A stretch of DNA of 64,000 nucleotides, from assembly GCA_022828595.1 (NCBI GenBank), contig JAKGHH010000004.1, positions 21,956,372-22,020,371 on the forward strand, written 5' to 3'. Positions 1 to 10,500 of the stretch are shown here, piece after piece. Source of the DNA: Nelumbo lutea. Lineage: Eukaryota; Streptophyta; Magnoliopsida; Proteales; Nelumbonaceae. Each line of letters begins with the position of its first letter. Position 1 is the stretch's first letter. The translations under genes and the position numbers were made by a program. The notes under the pieces are model-generated. The model was not told the DNA's origin. It searched no databases and saw only the letters and a program-made list of their open reading frames with translations.

Positions 1-21
1 TATCAAGTCAGATAACACATA

Positions 22-205
22 GGGGCCACTGGCATTGCTTGGTGGTAAAATCTCAGGCTGACAAGTTTAAGAACACAGGTTCAAATCTGAGAGTAGCCAC
101 TTCGTGCAAAAAACGCAAAAGATTAGATCCATATCCAGTCAACCCCTCCCAGGACCCTACATAGCTAGGAGCCTAGGACCAATACCCCCCAACTCTGTGG
201 CTGAC
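22..205 (+). mobile_element. Au-like tRNA-derived SINE
   Basis: A tRNA-like promoter is visible: TTGCTTGGTGGT resembles box A and GGTTCAAATCTGAG resembles box B about 35 bp later. The arrangement fits the Au SINE type. The ends are approximate and no target duplication was found. Confidence 0.5.
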
Positions 206-366
206 TTCCTTGAGTAATGGCTGGGTTGTAGATTAGGCCCTAGATGTATCTTGTTTGGTAAATTGGTGATGTATGCTGTAATGCGATGTATTTGGGAGGA
301 GCAGAACAACTCGTCTTTGAAGGGAAAAGCTCTTCTTTGGTAGACCTGAGAGGGAGAATTCTGCTA

Positions 367-1246
367 CATAGTTGTCAAGGTGACGCCTAGGCGATAAGGC
401 ACCCTTGGAGGCTCGCCTCGCCCAGTCGCCAAGCAGTTTTGTGCACTGGGTTATAAAATATTTTTTTGTTTTTAATTTTTGACATTATAGTTATAAAATA
501 GGCATTATTAAACTAGAATATTCATTTTATGTGTTTATATACTAATTTCTTTTTATCATTTTCTTATTTTGTTAGGGTTTAATCAACGCAAACATTGCTA
601 ATTGCTGTATTGAACCCATGGTTCATAGTATCAATACACCTTTGTATTGGTAGAGGTGTATCGGTACTTATAACGATACTCCTATTTTTTTTATTTCCTT
701 GGTTTCCAATTTCATTTTTAAATAAATAAATATATATATATATATATTATTTAAAAAAATGGGTCCTCGAAAACACCTGTAAACAGGTATCAGGACCCCA
801 AAGATACAATACAATACACTCGATACAGGGCGCATCATATTCAAATTTTTATCCTTGATTGAACCTCAAAAATTTCAAAACCTGAACCAATAAGCAAGGT
901 AAGAACTTAAAATTTTGTCTAATCAACACATTTTCTTCTTCCAAATCTTCTTCTTCTTCTTCCACCTTTTCTTTTCTTCTTTCCTATAACAAAAGTAGGG
1001 GATCAGCCCCTATATTTTTTGAATTTTCTTTGTTCTTTTTCTTCTCATAAAATGTTGATTTTCTAGACTTGAACATGAAATTTATACTTCTCTTGTGAAA
1101 AATATGAATAATTATTAAGAAAATATGGTTATGGAACCTAGGGAACTACCCTAGGCTATATGGTTTTACTTAAAAAAAAATCCATCCCCTAGGCAACAAG
1201 GCACCCCCTTGTCGCCTAGCCTCACCTTGGCACCTTGAAAACTATG
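367..1246. mobile_element. CATAG-family MITE (hAT-like, 8-bp TSD) with nested MITE
   Basis: The terminal inverted repeats start CATAGTTGTCAAGG and, at the far end, CATAGTTTTCAAGG. The subterminal regions are rich in CCTAGGCGAC-type motifs; the core is AT-rich. It is flanked by TTCTGCTA (359-366) and GTCTGCTG (1247-1254), a 6/8 match. It has no coding capacity. It is interrupted at 617-857 by a CAAGG-family MITE. Confidence 0.75.
617..857. mobile_element. CAAGG-family MITE nested in the CATAG MITE
   Basis: This 241-bp element carries ends CATGGTTCATAG and CAAGGATAAA (inverted) and is flanked by perfect 8-bp duplications ATTGAACC (609-616 and 858-865). The uninterrupted host sequence is visible in the inverted copy near 16740. 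Confidence 0.75.
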
Positions 1247-1722
1247 GTCTGCTGCTTCTTAACTCTTGAATGAGTGCAAACAAGTTGTTTAGAGGGATTT
1301 CAATGGCGGATTTAGAAAGGAATTTATTGCAGGTCCTGATTTCTTCTTGTATGTTTGATGGCATACTTCAGTTTGACGGCAGTGGAGCTCATACTTCAGT
1401 TTGATGGCAGCTGTTTAACTTCATTGAATCACAAGCAACAAGCTAGTATTGGGGATCAACACCTGGAAGTTTTTGTTGTTGGGCCAATTGGTATTGCAGA
1501 TGTTGAAGCTGGCATTTTAGTGGGCCAATTGGTATTGCAGATGTTGTTGAAGCTGAGCTTCGTGCCTTGGTGGGTGTTGATTTAGTGGTCAATCTTAGCC
1601 TCATGGAGGTGGTGGTGGTGGAAGGTGATTCTAAAATTGTAATCAGCTGGATGAAAAACTATAAGGGGGATCCTTGGAGATTCAGCTACATTTTTAATGA
1701 GATCGTGGAAATTAAAATTAAA

Positions 1723-2049
1723 GGGCCTGTTCGTTTGCTCTAAAGTCTGACATCTGAAAGTGCAATAATTACGTTAAGAGGAATACTAGTATTGGTGAAC
1801 TTTTCTTTCCTCTGAACACTAAATGAGAGAATGTTGTTCTGAATTCTGAATTCTGAAAATTATCAAATATCCATTTTGACCCAATATATGAGAGTTTTTG
1901 TTTGTCTTTTTGGGGGTATTATTAGAAAACAAAAAGTTGTATGATTGTACTTTAAGAAATAAGAGATAAGAGGAAATGACACCCAATTTTCTCTTAAAGC
2001 TAAAAGATTCCTCTTAAGAGATAAGAGTTAAGAGGAAACAAACAGGCCC
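1723..2049. mobile_element. Short MITE with GGGCCTGTT terminal repeats
   Basis: The termini are inverted: GGGCCTGTTCGTTTGCTCT at the left and its near-complement AGAGGAAACAAACAGGCCC at the right. The interior has no ORF. The TIR shape resembles PIF/Harbinger MITEs, but I see no convincing target duplication. It splits a LINE RNase H region. Confidence 0.6.
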
Positions 2050-2240
2050 TACGTCTAGTTTGATCTGCCATTTTAGGTGGATTCCTAGAGATCTGAATTG
2101 TATGGCTGATGGTTTGGCCAAATCAAGGGTGGGGAGGGTTTTTTTTTCATGGTGACTCCTCAACACCTTTTGAAGTTTTTCTTTTGTTTGGTTTTGTTGT
2201 ACATCCTTTTTTTGCAATGACAGTTAACCTTTTCTCAAAA

Positions 2241-2429
2241 GAAAAAAAATCCAATGTTGGATAATGGCCCATTAAATAAGCTAATACATCCTAGAACTTG
2301 TAAATGTTACACTGACATTTATGTGTAAGCAACAAGTGAAATAAAGATCCTCCATAATGTATCAGCTGAAGAAGATGTGCTAACAAATAATGGAAACCAT
2401 TCTCCACTAACAAGCTTGGAAAATGTGAC
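2241..2429. other. Unassigned intron or downstream sequence
   Basis: Nothing recognisable was seen between two LINE relics. Confidence 0.4.
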
Positions 2430-4110
2430 ATATGTGATCATTGGCTAGGCAAAAAGAGAATTCAAGCACACCAAACTGGTACATGCACATAAAGAAATCT
2501 GTAACCGAAATGTATGGGTCCATCAAAGAAAAAAAAAACTTTTTGGGTAAACCAGTTCCTCCAAGGGTTGGGGCATTCCATTGGGAAATTTTCTTGGAAA
2601 AAATCAACACTTGTGATCTACTTCAAAGAGAAAAGCCTTTTCCGTGCTTATCTCCTAACTGGTGTATTCTTTATGAAGTTAATGATGAGTCTTGCTGCCA
2701 CTTATTAATCTTCTGCTCCTTTGTTTTTTTCTATTTTGGATTGGTTTCTCTCTTTGTTTTGGACACAAATGGTCGCCCCCACCAAACATGCAAAGCCATT
2801 TTAACTCTTCTGTAATAGTTGGACAAAGAAGAGGGGAAGAATGCTGTGGAGATAGTGTTTTAAAAGCACAAGGGCCAATTTGTGTCTGAGGTGTGAGGTG
2901 CAAGACGCAAGGCGAGGCGCGTGCCTTTTTGAAGCAAGGCACAAAAATAGAAAAAAAAATGTTAGAAAATTAAGAAAAAATGCCAAAAAAATTAAACATA
3001 ATATTAATAAAAAATATAAACTTAAATTTTAAAATAAATGTTTTAAAAAACCTAATATCTAAAATTAAATTACATAAACATAACATGTAAAGCGTATTCA
3101 AATGAAAATTTAAAAATAAAAGCAAACATATAAAGCATTTCCAAGCATGTAAAACCCACAATCTCTTTTTTTCCTCAATTGTATTACTTCAAGTAGCTAA
3201 TGTGATGTAAAATATATTGCATTCTTGACACTACGAGTCGCCTTTGTGCCATGCCCCTCGAGGCAAGCCCGAACAAGTCCATGTTAGGGCCTTAAATTCT
3301 TATTTTTCACATAAAAAATAATGATTTTAAAACTTTAATTGACTTTTAAGAAGATATTTTATTGGAATGAATGCATGAACAACATTAGCAAAAAGCATAG
3401 AACTTTGAAAATGTGCACGCCTGGGATGAGGTACAAGGCGCATCAGGCACAAGCCTAGGCGCACCAGGTGTGCACCTTTTGAAAGGGGTGCGCCTAGGAC
3501 CTAGGCGAGGCCCATACCCTAAAATGCATCTCACCTATGCGCCTAGGCATGCCTTTTAAATCATTATGTAGAGATGCACAAGAGCTGCATCTTAAGCATG
3601 GATTCAAGCTTCATCATGTTGAACTTTAATGGCTGCAGTGAAGGTAAGTAGGTAACCCTAAGCCTGGATTAAGGAAGGTGTAGTCTTTGCTCTGTTTTCA
3701 GGCTCAATTGGAATAGGGGACTCATTCCAAGCAGAAGTTATGGCTGTGTTGGAGGGTGCAAAAAGGGCTAATGAATTAAATATTAGCAGGTTGATCAAAG
3801 GAGATTCAAAAGTGGTAATAGGAATGGTTAGGGAAGAAGGATGATGGCATGTGGCCATACATTAACGAACGAAGAATTTTCATGTGGTTAACTCAGGGTA
3901 CGGAAGTGAGATTGCAGTGAGTAAAAAGGTGTGCTAACTCCTTTGCAGATGCAGTTGCCAAACAAGAGGTGGGAAGGAATCAGTTGTTCTAGACTATATT
4001 GTAATCTTTCTACTTCTTTGGGGAAGAGTTAAGAGAGTTTACCTCTCCCCACTTATGTACTTGTTTCTTAATTTTTAACGAAATAGTTCTGTTGTTGATT
4101 AAAAAAAATG
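2430..4110 (+). mobile_element. LINE 3' relic split by a hAT-like MITE
   Basis: The left part (about 2441-2815) translates to a zinc-finger-like reverse-transcriptase tail (PPRVGAFHWEIFLEKINTC, then SPNWCILYEVNDE). The right part (about 3600-4010) is an RNase H remnant (GSIGIGDSFQAEVMAVLEGA; RCANSFADAVAKQ). The 3' UTR with TTCTGTTGTTGATT and an A-run ends near 4110. The hAT-like MITE lies at 2853-3566. Several frameshifts and stops make it dead. Confidence 0.65.
2853..3566. mobile_element. hAT-like MITE with TAGTG/TAATG ends
   Basis: The left end is TAGTGTTTTAAAAGCAC and the right end, read inverted, TAATGATTTAAAAGG. Both fit the hAT terminal pattern YARNG. The flanks are TGTGGAGA (2845-2852) and TGTAGAGA (3567-3574), 7/8 identical. 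The subterminal parts are rich in GCGCCTAGG-like words; the core is AT-rich and non-coding. Confidence 0.75.
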
Positions 4111-4461
4111 TACGAGTCCACCGAAAAAGGGTTTACGCTGTGCTATGTCCAACACAAATAAAGGTTGCACATGGGATAATAGTTTGGAGATATGTGCCCA
4201 TAAACATCCTATTAAGGAGTTTAATCAACTTTATTCAGGATTCCAAGAAATTGTGTTGTGCTCCTGCTGGCATCAGGGATCTTGCATATCCATCAAAGAA
4301 ATGGGATTAACAAAATTCTTATAAGGATAATTTCTGCACCATATGCACAAGATGTTTTTTCATTCAATGGTTTTGTCAGTCAGAGAAGCCACGTCTTAAC
4401 AGAGTATCTACTTGAAAACATTCAATAACATTCTACCTCTATATTCAACTTTACCATGAAA
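4111..4461. other. Unassigned sequence
   Basis: A 72-codon plus ORF (4092-4310) lies here, but its product resembles nothing I recognise. The minus strand shows no UTP20-like exon. Probably intron or old repeat. Confidence 0.35.
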
Positions 4462-4763
4462 AACATTACCTCAAAGTCGGAGGAGGAAATCAAATCTGCT
4501 ATTTTCTTGTTGGCGGCTAATAAGTCGCCTGGCCTGGATGGCCTTACCAATTTGTTCTACATCAAATGTTGGGACACTGTTAAGCAAGACATTATGAATG
4601 TTTTCAGGCTTTTCATGATAATGCCTCTCTCCAAAGAAGTTTGAATGCTACCTTCATTACTCTTATCCCAAAAATTGAAGGGGCTATAAATGTGAAAGAC
4701 TTCAGGCCAATCAGCCTCCTTCACAGCTTTTGAAAGATTCTAGCTGAAGTCCTTGCTGAGAGA

Positions 4764-5381
4764 ATGAAAGGGGTGTTAGGAAGTGTCATTTCTAACAATC
4801 AAAGTGCCTTTGTTCCTGGTAAGCAGATTCTTGATTCGGTCCTCATTGCCAATGAATTAATTCACTCAAGAAGAAGAGAGGGAGTTCCAGGTTTAATAAG
4901 CAAGTTAGATATTGAGAAGGCTTATGATCATGTTAATTGGAGGTGTATTGATTCAGTTCTGCAACATATGAATTTTTGGCAGAAGTGGAAAAATTGGATT
5001 AAAGTTTGCTCAACCTCTCCTAAGTTTTCAGTTTTGATCAATGGCCAGTCAGCAGGCATTTTTGAAAGCTCTAGGGGGCTGAGGCAGGGGGACCCTCTGT
5101 CTCCTTTGCTTTTTATCTGTGTAATGGAAATTCTGACCCTGTTTTGTAAGAGGACAGATGATGATGGCAGTTGGGAAGGTTTTGCTATTTGTCCGGGGGG
5201 AGAAAAGGTCAATATTCTCCAGTTTGCTGATGACACCTTGTGCTTTATGGATGTATCCCCATCCCAGTTGAATCTCATTCTTGGTATTTTAATATGGTTT
5301 GAAGTGGTTTCTGGGCTGAAGGTGAACTTGAACAAAATCTCTATCATTCCAGTGGGGCGTGTTTGTAATTTAATGCGCTGA
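4764..5381 (+). pseudogene. LINE reverse-transcriptase core fragment
   Basis: The open segment of 205 codons contains QSAFVPGKQILDSVLIANE, KLDIEKAYDHVNW, the GLRQGDPLSPLLF motif and the catalytic FADD box within ILQFADDTLCF. It is the central RT domain of the 5'-truncated LINE at 4477-6804. It is broken from the N-terminal part by in-frame stops and from the C-terminal part by frameshifts. Confidence 0.8.
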
Positions 5382-5705
5382 GGTTTTGGCCTGTAAGACT
5401 GATTTTCTTCCTGTGAAGTATTTGGGTCTCCCTTTGGGGGCTAACTGGCTCTCTTCCTCAATTTAGGATCCAGTCATTGAGAGAAAGAAAAGAAAACTAT
5501 CATCTTGGAAGGCTAAATACCTTTCTTTTGGAGGAAGGTATTTCCTTTGGAGGGGCTGGGAGGAGGATAATAAGGTTCATCTAGTTAATTGGAACCAAGT
5601 TTGTCTCCCTAAAGCTGAAGGTGGTCTAGGAATAAGGAAATTGAAGAATTTCAATACTGCTATTTTGTGCAAGTGGATTTGGAGATTCTCGGCTGAGAGA
5701 AATGC

Positions 5706-6704
5706 TTGGTGGAATCTCTCATTGCTGAAAAATATGGGGTTGATTGGGGAAACTGGAGAACTAGAGATCCCCCTCCTAATTGGGGTAATTCTCTATGGAA
5801 AGGAATTATGAGGAACCTTCCTATTTTCGGGGAAGGGATTTCTGTGATTGTGGGTAAAGGTGATAGAACAAAATTCTGGAAAGATAAATGGTGTTTAGAA
5901 AGCCCCCTTGCTGGTTCCTTCCCTCACCTTTTTAGATGTGCGGTTAATCAGGAAGCCACTGTGGCTGATTACTTCTCTTTGATTGAGAATTCAGTTTCTT
6001 GGTCCCCTCTCAAAAGGAGAAATTTGTTTGATTGGGAGCTGGAAGAATTCTTGGAGCTGATGACGCTTCTTCTTAATCAGAAGATTGATGTGCTTGGGGA
6101 GGATACGTGGTACTGGAAATGGAAGCCGAATGGGGTTTTTTCTGTGAAGTCCATGGCTGATAAATTATGTAGTGTGGGGCTTTCTGATTTCCCAGCTGCA
6201 CAGATTTGGAATCCAATGAGCCCCTCAAAATCCAACTTTCTGGTTTGGACAATGGCCCTTGACAAATGTCTTTCCAGGTCTAATCTGTTGAGAAGAGGCA
6301 TTCCACTTCTGGATTCAAATTGTTTTCTTTGTGGGACTGCTGCAGAAACTACAGAGCATTTATGTCTTCATTGTCCGCTCTCCTTTCAGATTTGGATGCA
6401 TTTTCTTAAAGATTTGGGTGCTAAGTGGGTCTTGCCGAGATCAGTTATGGAACACCTTTGTTGCTGGAAGTTGAAGGGTCTAAGTAAGAGAGGGAAGCTA
6501 ATGTGGAAGACAATCCCAGCTGCTGACCTGTGGTCCATTTGGGTTGAAAGGAATAGTAGAATCTTCTGTAATAGGTCTAAGGGTCTTGATGATGTAATTC
6601 AGAGAGCTGTGGGCAAGTTGATTTCTTGGATTTCCATTTCTGGGGAATTCAGAGATCTTGGCATGCCCGTTTTGTTTCAGTCTTGCTCCTGGTGGAGTTT
6701 GTAA
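5706..6704 (+). pseudogene. LINE reverse-transcriptase C-terminal region with zf-RVT-like zinc finger
   Basis: This open stretch of 332 codons contains GDRTKFWKDKW, typical of the post-RT region, and a zinc-finger-like CFLCGTAAETTEHLCLHCPL followed by WSIWVERNSRIF. It belongs to the same 4477-6804 element. Confidence 0.8.
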
Positions 6705-6819
6705 TCCTGGCTGCTTTTCAGACTGCCTTCTTGGGTCTGAATTGCAGTTTGCTTTTGTTTCTCTGTGCTGAATAAATTTACATTACCTTTTCCAAAAAAA
6801 AAAAAACATTACCTCAAAG

Positions 6820-7250
6820 TTTTTCGCTAGACAACCAAACCAGGTGCAGAAAACCCCTAAACTAAATTTTGATATGTACCCTATAATGTTTTGATCAACT
6901 TTCTTCTATTCCCTAATTTTTTCCATTTATCAGTAACACATTGATTCATCTTAGCAAAAAATCTAGTCCTATTTCACACAGTTGACTCAATAGAAACAAT
7001 AACCAGTATGGTATGTTGTAACATTTTTAACCAAATTAACATTTACATAGTATTTCTATTCCTGGAGAACAAGAAGTAAAAACATTTTTTTGCTTCTCAT
7101 AACAGAATTAACAATGGAAATGTTTCTTCAAGACCAAAAGTGTGGGTCACTTAAATTGCATTTACCAGTTAACTCATTACATGCCAACTCATAAAGATTC
7201 AATTAGTGCACCTTAACCACAAATAACACAGTGCTATATTCATGAGTTAC
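6820..7250. other. UTP20 intron sequence after exon 22
   Basis: Nothing else was recognised. The GT donor of exon 22 is at 7249-7250. Confidence 0.6.
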
Positions 7251-7530
7251 CTGTGTTGCAGCACACCATAAATGTTGCTCTTTACCCATATACCATAAGA
7301 GACTGTACTCCAAAATAGGATGAAGTGAATTCTGGCTAGTACGCGCAATCAAAAGTTTTATCACAGCACCAACCATTGAACGCACTTTATTGTCATTATC
7401 ATTAGCCAAACAAACCACAAGATGGAGGAATAATGTATGGGCCTGCCCATCCACAACACTTCTAGGAAATTTCATCAGAATGGCATGAAGCATTTCAAGT
7501 ACTGCTTCTCTTCCAGAAGAGTGCTCATAG
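7251..7530 (-). CDS. UTP20: UTP20 exon 22, last exon seen in window
   Basis: The acceptor is TTTATTTTCAG|C and the donor GCAACACAG|GTAACT. It encodes [20 protein letters not shown] and ends [18 protein letters not shown] in phase 0. The protein must continue, but no further exon was recognised down to position 1, so the next intron is at least 7.2 kb. Confidence 0.9.
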
Positions 7531-10500
7531 CTGAAAATAAAAGAGAAAAAAGTTAAAGCACTAGAAGACAAAATAAAATATGAATAAATATGAAATGTAA
7601 ATGTTCTGTAAACTAAATAAACTGCATTTGGATCCTTGCCTCAGATTTGAAAGAAGGAAGTCCAGATGTTGTTGCAAGCGTTTCTCAGAAAGACGATAGT
7701 CAAGCAAGAACTGCAATAGAATTTGGCTACATTTTTTGCGAATTGGTTCTATTTGAGTTGTTACCATCAATTCTGAAACTTTCGTGACAAGATCATAGAT
7801 CTCAGGGGCAACCAAATTACGTCCAACAATTGCCCTTAAAAGTGAAAGTGCAAGAAAGGAAGGATTCCTTTCAAGATCCACAAACAGAGGAAACTGGATC
7901 AACATATGCAGTTGATCAGTAGAAAGCGTAATTCTGGTGCAGCGCAGAAGCACTGTTAACAATCTTAGACATGACTGCATCAAAGGACTGCTCACATTTC
8001 CTGATTTCTGGGCAATATCCAACAGCAAAATTTTAATCTTATCAGCCTGGACTTCAAGGGATGGCAATGGCATTCGTATCAATGGAGTAAGGCACCTAAG
8101 AGCAGCAGATAAAATATCTTCATACTTAGAACTCAAGCAATTACCAAGAATCTTCACAAAGGGATCTAACAGTGACAGCAATTTTTCATCTTTACCATCC
8201 AACTTCAAGTTATTTAGACGATTCCGTAGTACCCCAAGAGCAAAAACTGTAACAAGATATGAAATTTGTGATTCATAGCCAATAGCACAGCCAGAGGATT
8301 TGCTTTCATCAGCTAACTCATTGCTACATTGTTTAGCGGGTTTGCTTATTGATGAAGTATGACCCTGTGGATCTTCGTCTCTGCTACCATCCTCAATGAG
8401 ACCATATACAAAGATAAATAGATCAGTTGAATCTACAGATGGATTGCTCTCGATACCTGCAGCAATATGATTTAACATCGTCTGAAATTTTTCTTTCATT
8501 TTTGGTGTAATATGCTTCTGTAAATGAGATTTAATGGGTGAAAGCAGCTTCAGAGCATGTGTTTTAAACATAATGCCTTCAGCAATTAACTCCAAGGTTT
8601 CAAAAGACTTGCACTTCCTAGTTTCTTTCATCTTTGATGCAATCTTTTCAACCTCTTTTTGCTCCGCAACATCTCCAAGAATATCATCCTCTGCAATTGA
8701 GAGCAGCTCTTCTAAACAATAATCCAGTTTTCCCATGACTGGATTGAAAAGGCACTTTGACAATAGGAAATTAAGAGTATATCCCAGTACATGTAACTCA
8801 TATCCTCGCTTCAAGGTTGCTCGTAAAACTTTAACTATGAACTGAAAGTATTCTGGGCCAAGTACCTTGCAACAAGCAGCCAAAGCAGATCGGGCTTCAT
8901 CACGAACACTTTCCTTACGATTTTTCAGGAAATTAGATATGTGATGGATGATGCTCGGCAGTTGTGATTCCATGGTGTCCAATGGTAGCAACTTCAATAG
9001 CTTTAGTTCCACAAGAGTGATGGTGACATTAACTTCCTCAGATTCAGCATTCAGCATTTCCTTCAATTTGTGTATCTTTGGTAGTATTGTTTTTTGAAGG
9101 AACAATTGGACCTCAGTAAGCTCAGAAGAATTAGTACATCTGTGCAACATGATGGAGGAACCCATTCCAGTAATACCAGGACTTGAATCCTCAGAAGCCT
9201 TATCTTTTGGCCCTTGTCTGTAACAAGTTTCAGAGAAATGAAACTGGTCCAGAACAGAAGAAATTAGCCTCAATAGAACCTTTTGTTTGTTAGGCCTCAA
9301 GGTCATCTCCTTAAAACATCTAACTAGGAATGCACGGTATGAATCCCATTTCATGTGACCAGAAATACAAGCAAGTGTCTCTAAGCATGCATTTCTAACA
9401 TGTTCTCCTTTTCCATCTTTTACATCAAAAAGCATACTGAAGAAAAGCGGGACAAATATTTTCTTTATGATGTTCTGCAAGAACGAAACAAGACTTTAGC
9501 AGGTATAGAAGGACAAAGACCAATGTATTACAGGTATAATGGTTACCTCTGGAAAGCCTCCAATACTAATGATGTTCCTAAAGCGTGACAACGCCCTTGC
9601 TCTCCTGTGTTTCTGTAAGAATGAAAAGATAAGTGAGGATGGAACATCAAGAGAACCTTGTTCAGGAATTCACTGAAGGACAAGGCAAGAAAAAACCTGT
9701 AGGTGAAGAATATTGTTGAAAAAGTCAACTTCTGCATCTTCACTGCAAAGAGACCTAAATGAATTTAAAGCATGTATCTCTGGAAGCTTCAACAAAATTT
9801 CTCTGAGCAAAGCAATCCACTCCTGAAATAAATAATCCAAAAATTATGAAATTACAAGTCACCCATTAACAAGAAAAAGAACTTTTGTGAATTTCATTTG
9901 AAGGCCAAAATACAGTGAACTTTCAAGAATGACACCTTTTGAATGGAAACTTCCTTGCACATTGCAGTCCCCATATGCTTTAGAAAGAACTTTTCTATGA
10001 TACGCTGAACAGACACTTTAGTCCAAGAGATGTCAACATCACCCCTAGCTTCATAAATTTGTTCACCACCTCGGGCTTCACTGCCCATAATTTGAGCGGC
10101 AAACTGGAAGAAGGAGAGCAACAACCTCGATGCACTTTGCCTTAAAATCAATTCTTCAGATGACATATCATATACACAGTGAGATAAGATTATTAATGCA
10201 TGAGTATCTTTGATAGTCGAGAAGAACTCTGGGCTAATATTTTCATAAGCACTAATTCTAGTATCAAAATCCATTTCACCCATTTCCAATGCAGAGATGG
10301 CATTCAGTTCACGGACAAGTCTTGCCTGTATCAAAGCAAGGAATATGAGGATAGTGATACTGAGTTGAAAAGTTGAAGAAAATACTTTTGGTTCAATTCG
10401 AAACAAAACAATAATAAGTGGGGGCTTGTTACCAGAAAGACTAAGGAAGGGTTACTCATAGCCAGACAATCAAGAAGATCACATATGGACAACCTTACGT

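Larger units (their letters stand above)
200..2240 (+). mobile_element. Degenerate LINE 3' portion, split by two MITEs
   Basis: Translated fragments read as the tail of the reverse-transcriptase protein (WEEQNNSSLKGK near 300) and an RNase H domain (FDGS near 1370; VVEGDSKIVISWMKN near 1620; GLAKSRVGRVFF near 2110). It is interrupted by MITEs at 367-1246 and 1723-2049, and has many stops and small duplications around 1370-1540. A short A-run follows at about 2240. A non-functional relic. Confidence 0.6.
4477..6804 (+). mobile_element. 5'-truncated LINE with reverse transcriptase, perfect TSD
   Basis: It is flanked by a perfect 15-bp duplication AACATTACCTCAAAG at 4462-4476 and 6805-6819, the latter directly after an A-tail. 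The sequence begins within the reverse transcriptase (NKSPGLDG) and runs through the RT core to the zinc-finger/tail region; no separate RNase H domain is evident. Stops and frameshifts near 4642, 4730 and 5380-5700 inactivate it. It is intact in structure, so fairly young. Confidence 0.85.

Noticed and set aside
4092..4310. 72-codon plus ORF as a possible gene
   Set aside because: Product resembles nothing, shows no motifs, and sits in repeat-rich non-coding DNA.
4456..4644. ATG at 4456 as the start of the LINE protein
   Set aside because: The ATG lies outside the element, in flanking DNA before the TSD end at 4476. The element is 5'-truncated.
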